Source: Mucidula mucida (lineage: Eukaryota > Basidiomycota > Agaricomycetes > Agaricales > Physalacriaceae). From it: 12,199 nt of DNA. The stretch's first letter is position 1, and every line of letters starts with the position of its first letter. Below the pieces are notes generated by a model. The model was not told the origin of the DNA and ran no database searches. It saw only the letters and a program-made list of their open reading frames with translations. The DNA lies in the NCBI GenBank assembly GCA_015501055.1, contig JADNYV010000943.1, positions 1-12,199 on the forward strand. Reading direction: 5' to 3'. Made by a program: the position numbers and the translations under genes. Of the stretch, positions 7,986 to 12,199 are shown one piece after another.

Positions 7986-9545
7986 AGGCGCGTCTTTTGT
8001 TACATTTCCCCGTTCACGCGGTTTTAATGCGTCCAGCAGCTGTTCATCTTCCTGACGAACCTGATCTGAAGCTACGGGCTTATCGCTTTGTCTTTCATAT
8101 TTACGAGATCCAGGCGTGTGTCAAACCAAGACCATCACATGTACAGTAAGCCCGACAGTAACTCAGAGACGATACGAATCAAATCAACTTATAATCCATC
8201 AATAATCCGGTTTCGACGACTGCCCCGAAATGATCACCGTTGAGGCCGCGAGATCCATTATCGATACTGCGCGCGGCAAGAATTCGGACTACTTACAAAT
8301 TTCCAGCAACTGGACGAGCGATCATTGACAGCAGTCCATTGCAAAAGCATCTATCATGATCACACACCGCTGAACACGCTGAACAAGTAATACAGACGTC
8401 AGGATTGGAAGCCAACGCCACAGTCACGACGCAAGTATGTATTCAATATTTGACCCAAACAGAAGAGCCATCAACTGCGCTGGCCTTCATGTTGTCCTTC
8501 AAGCCTTGACAGGATTGTATCTGCACGGCGTCATACTCAGCCGACCCATTTAGATGAAGGATCGTACTGTGCCAATAAATCTCATCCAATCAACACCTGA
8601 TGGACTACAGACCCGGTAATGAATAACACCAACACGTACTACCAAGCGTCTAGCGTCACAAGATACCTTCATGCATGCTCAAGGTCCCTGCAGTGCGGCC
8701 AGTGCTATACCCGCGCAGTGGTGTCAGTAACGCGAAAGTATTCATATCAAGATTAAGAACCGCCTATGACTCCTGACATAACTCATTTCATTCAAGGATA
8801 CACTCCCTAGCCAATGGGAAGATAATGGCCCACCTGGTACACGAGAAGACGTCGAGCTCTGCGCGCGTTCTCCGTCAATGAAATTGGGGCAACGATTGAA
8901 GGTGAGAGCGCCACTAGGCTCTATTTAGTGCACTATTTCCAGCAGCTTACAATTACAAGAGGGACTGGCCATTCTGTATTGGCCAACTCACTTGGGCGTC
9001 CAACCACCACCAAAGATGCAAGAGTCAGGGCACATGCCATAACGCGATACCCCCAGGCGGATGATCAAGTAGTCAAGAGGCCAATGAAGCTTTTTAAAAA
9101 AGCCGCCTAACCCCAATCGGCCAGAATACGATAATTCTTGCTAAACATGCTCAAACTGATCCAGGAGGAAGTGATAATCACGGAAGTTCATGCCAAAACC
9201 TCAGTAAACGTACAGTGGTAACGTAGGTTACAGATGGTGGCAGTATGAGAAGTGAGAGCAGTGTGACAATTCCGCCACACTTCTTAGCTCCATGCGAGAA
9301 TGCGATTCAATTCACAGATCGATCATTGACCATTATAAGATAGGCATATAGATGATAGTATATCCTTTCTAGACTGCTTATCCACTGCCTTTTAATAACA
9401 CATTCAAACCAAATACTAATGTTGTGGAGACGAAACTCTGTCACAGCAAGAATGTCACTCATAGGCACTACAATACAGACGCTACAAGTCTTCAATGCCT
9501 CTTTCGTATGAAGACAGATCGATTAGAAGGATGTAACTTAAGAAA
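7986..9545. other. About 1.5 kb without a recognisable gene
   Basis: The first part is presumably 3' untranslated sequence of the HSK3-like gene and the last part that of the dynein gene, since these two converge. No frame of useful length exists between about 8150 and 8925. An open frame at 8928-9110 has no recognisable features. An AATAAA occurs at about 8575 on the plus strand, rather far from either stop. I see no tRNA, terminal repeats or transposase fragment. Confidence 0.45.
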
Positions 9546-11989
9546 CTATCGTCCAGCAACAATACCATCCGGAACCGTCCCATTCGTCTGCGCACCACCT
9601 CCAGAAATACCAGAAATTGTCTTCTGGAGCTCATTCCATTCGGACTCTTTCGGCAAAGCAAGGTCTCCGATATCATAAACATATAATTTCCCATCGCTCC
9701 CTCCGAGAGCCACACGCCTCCCATCCTTATGATCCCACTGGAGTTTGTTTATGGCCCGGCCTGAACCAGCCGTGGTAGAATCGAGCGGAACCTGCACTCA
9801 TGTCAAAGAGAATTTTGGAATGCGCTAGAACATCACGAACCTCCGTGTTCACATTGAGATTCCACAAATCGAACTTCCCTGCCCCATCGACGGTCCCAAA
9901 CAGTGCGGGGTGTTGGGGGTGCCACTTCACGTCATATACATAGTCATCTGCCTCGTCGAAGGAGTAGAGCGGGGAAACCACATTCGGCCCTGTTGACGGC
10001 TTCGCGAGACTCTTCGAGCGCCATAGCTTCACAGTCCAATCGACACTGCTTGTCAAAAAAAGATCTGAGAAGTCCACCGACCCGACGAGAGGATGGAAGT
10101 GTAGACCCATGACAGGACCTGCATGTCCCTTGTACACATCGTACTGATTCAAGCCTGCTTTGGCACCAGCACGATCGTAACGGTTTGCTTGGTAGACATT
10201 TCCCTCCTCAGTGCCTACCCAGAACGCAGTTGTCTCGTTATCGGGGAAGTCCAATGTTGTAACAGCAACCTCGCCCGTTTTGTTATGCCCTGCGTGGATG
10301 AGCTCCAATGTTTCCTGATTGTAGGACAGAGGTCAGCGCTGTTGGAGTGATTGTGCGGTCTTCCATACCTGAGGTTGGGCTAACATGTCGACTAGCCAGC
10401 TACAGACGGTGCCGTCCGTACTACACGTGATTAGATTGTGCGCATTTTGCGTAACCAACCATTTGCATCGAATAGACGGGGTGAGTGTGCCCGGCTGCCG
10501 AAAGAGGTGTCTTCAAAACGGGTAGGTGCTTTGATCGGTTATCCCAGAGAAGTATTTGGCCAGAATAAGTGCCGCGAAAACCAAATTGGAATGGAAAGGG
10601 GAGAAGGTAACGGAGAGTACGTCGGACTATATAACTCGTGTTCAGAATGGAGAACAAACTGGCGCTCTGAGAAAGGCTTACGGACTTGAGAGTGGAATAC
10701 AAATTCAGGACGTTCGAGGAGATGAAGATTCCAAACTGCGACGATACCGTCAGGCTCGTTCAAGGCTGCCGGGTTCTTGTTATAAGAGGCGACGCTCAAT
10801 TCTGGATACTGTCCCGTTTTAGAGCGCAGTGAGAATGTTGTGAACCAGGCTCACTTGGAGGGACCAGTCTACGTCTGTGATTGATCGATTTTTTCCATAT
10901 CGTTCGTCCCAGAATTCGCAGACGCGTTTAACGCGACCTTCTGATTCATCCCTGCAAAGTCGATTATCTTGAAATTCGCCGCATGTATGAAGAAACCCAC
11001 CCGCCGGCTTCTGTGCCCACTCGATAGTCGCGAATATAGTCGTAGCGATCATTCAATGCTCGATGGAATATCTTGGTGGTACGATCGACGAATTCCAAAA
11101 GTTCCGGAGCGGCCAGGATACCAGCTAGTTCTTCTGGCGGTATCTCTGATATACCATGAGGGCGTTATATATGAAAAGCATGATTTGGGACGTACCTCGT
11201 ATCTCTTGTTCAATTTCCTCGTCAAGTTTCACACTTTCGGCTTCAAGTTCACGTTCCAACGCCTCATTTTCGGCGTCTCGTTCTTTCAAGAGCCGCTGCC
11301 GTAAGTCGTCATCCAACCCAGGAGAAGTCTCGTTTTCTACTTCCATCGTCTGGACAGACTTGCTGTAAATGACGCGTTCCTATGTCGGCTCAGCAATGCC
11401 ATATTGATACGTGAACGACGCGCAGCAGACCTTTCTAGGCATCTCAAAGAGTTCTTGTTCGACTTCAATCAAGTCCGGTATGACTCGCGGTGTCATTTCT
11501 CTTGATTTCTGTTCAGCGTGCGATTTCATAAACGGAGGGATGGCGCACCGATCCATGACATTGTCTGTGCCAGAATTCGCCAACGTTGTCGCCGCACTTG
11601 CAGAGAAATCACTTTGCCTGCTTAACCTTCCCGACTGCGACACTGAGAGACCAAGATGGCCCATGGACGGTGTCCCAGGTATCGACGACGAGGGTGTAAC
11701 ATCTCCGCTGTTTCTCCCGCTACCCCCAGCTCCTGCGCCTTTGGCCTCACGGAAGATGGAGTTGATGAAATCGCCAACATCTCCCGTCGGAGCGCTCCTC
11801 CTCGGCGTTGACGGACCCCCGGAGCCACTACCAGGTGTTGTCTAGCAGACTTAAGTCGCGGAATTTGGTACATAATGTAGCACTCACTGCATCCGCATTC
11901 TTTAGCTTTGAGCGCCTATTTCTGGCCTCCCTCAGCTCTTCGAGTTTGGCCCGTTTGGCCTCAATTTCTTTGCGGCGGTCGCTCGACAT
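9546..11989 (-). CDS. DYNC1I: Cytoplasmic dynein 1 intermediate chain (WD40), with two apparent frameshifts
   Basis: Nine exons: 11989-11888, 11841-11431, 11379-11196, 11145-11001, 10951-10855, 10808-10686, 10626-10369, 10314-9841, 9791-9546; 2040 nt, about 679 aa. Introns are 46-59 bp. Residues 1-34 form the charged N-terminal helix ([20 protein letters not shown]...) that in the family binds dynactin p150 and NudE. A low-complexity Ser/Gly linker follows, then [11 protein letters not shown] (about 172-182), a light-chain/linker region, the highly conserved [20 protein letters not shown] block (about 248-267, roadblock-binding region) and WD40 repeats from about residue 290 to the end, including [10 protein letters not shown] and [16 protein letters not shown]. 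The protein scaffolds the dynein motor and links it to dynactin and cargo; in fungi it supports nuclear migration. Oddity: in exon 7 the frame slips by -1 near 10573-10576 and by +1 near 10453, so a straight reading stops at 10513-10515. Confidence 0.93.
10453..10576 (-). other. Frame-shifted segment inside dynein exon 7
   Basis: Upstream the frame reads [17 protein letters not shown], as expected for the family. From about 10573 the expected continuation [19 protein letters not shown] is one frame off (a GGC GGC pair appears to lack one base). After SMQMVG, near 10453, the expected [16 protein letters not shown] returns to the first frame because of one extra T on the minus strand. There is no room for an intron at either junction. 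The two changes cancel, so later exons are in phase. Confidence 0.8.
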
Positions 11990-12199
11990 GGAGGTCACGA
12001 TGAAGATGCTGGGCGCGGTCGAGGTCGTGGGAAAGCTGTCATATGATGCACGCGTTAAAGTCTGTTCAAGTTCAATTCGCTCTTAGATGTTGGTTTTACA
12101 GATGAAGTTCTTGTTTTCCCTCACAACGAGGGCGCCGATCTATGCTTCCCGTCGACTTTAAGCTCCCGCTGACCGCAGCTTTGGATCTTCATGCATATC
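11990..12199. promoter_or_regulatory. Upstream region of the dynein intermediate chain gene
   Basis: 210 bp to the window edge, presumably leader and promoter of the minus-strand dynein gene. No TATA box or recognisable neighbouring exon is visible. Short open frames on the plus strand here run antisense to dynein exons or stop quickly. Confidence 0.4.

Noticed and set aside
8365..8390. Short tandem GCTGAACAC / GCTGAACAA
   Set aside because: Only two imperfect copies; too little to call a repeat element.
10369..10626. Programmed ribosomal frameshifting as an explanation for dynein exon 7
   Set aside because: No slippery heptamer or pause structure is evident, two opposite shifts would be needed, and this gene family is not known to me to use it.
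7691..11989. A microtubule gene cluster (HSK3-like plus dynein intermediate chain)
   Set aside because: The genes converge across a 1.5-kb gap, act in different processes, and the window shows no shared regulatory element; chance neighbourhood is the simpler reading.

Overview
The window looks like nuclear DNA of a basidiomycete fungus, probably an Agaricomycete. Coding regions are cut by many very short introns (about 44-59 bp) with GT..AG ends, variable donors and CTNAY-like branch sites. The proteins (a dynein intermediate chain, a DASH-complex subunit, a fungal-type PLP aminotransferase) are eukaryotic and fungal in character. No bacterial operon, CRISPR array, tRNA, rRNA or intact transposon was found. 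All assignments come from reading translations by eye; no database was searched.

Layout, left to right. 1-864 (+): 3' part of an unrecognised spliced gene that enters from the left edge. 865-1698: no supported gene. 1699-3132 (-): five-exon class I/II aminotransferase (408 aa) with a 15-nt microexon. 3526-5646 (-): three-exon acidic AT-hook protein (673 aa) with a small Cys cluster and a leader that may be spliced. 6479-6766 (+): 95-aa Pro/Ser/Thr-rich protein behind a TATA box. 7138-7443 (-): 101-aa single-pass membrane protein with an acidic tail. 7691-7985 (+): two-exon HSK3-like DASH subunit (81 aa), divergent from the membrane protein. 7986-9545: about 1.5 kb with no recognisable gene. 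9546-11989 (-): nine-exon cytoplasmic dynein intermediate chain (about 679 aa). 11990-12199: its upstream region.

The most unusual observation is in dynein exon 7. Two opposite single-base frame changes about 120 bp apart enclose a well-conserved WD40 segment, so the DNA as written stops early although the splice sites and the rest of the gene look intact. Sequencing or assembly errors are the first explanation; a damaged allele is the second. The genes look like ordinary, unrelated chromosomal genes. Two of them (HSK3-like and dynein intermediate chain) act on microtubules, but nothing in the sequence suggests they are co-regulated. I found no convincing new multi-gene system.
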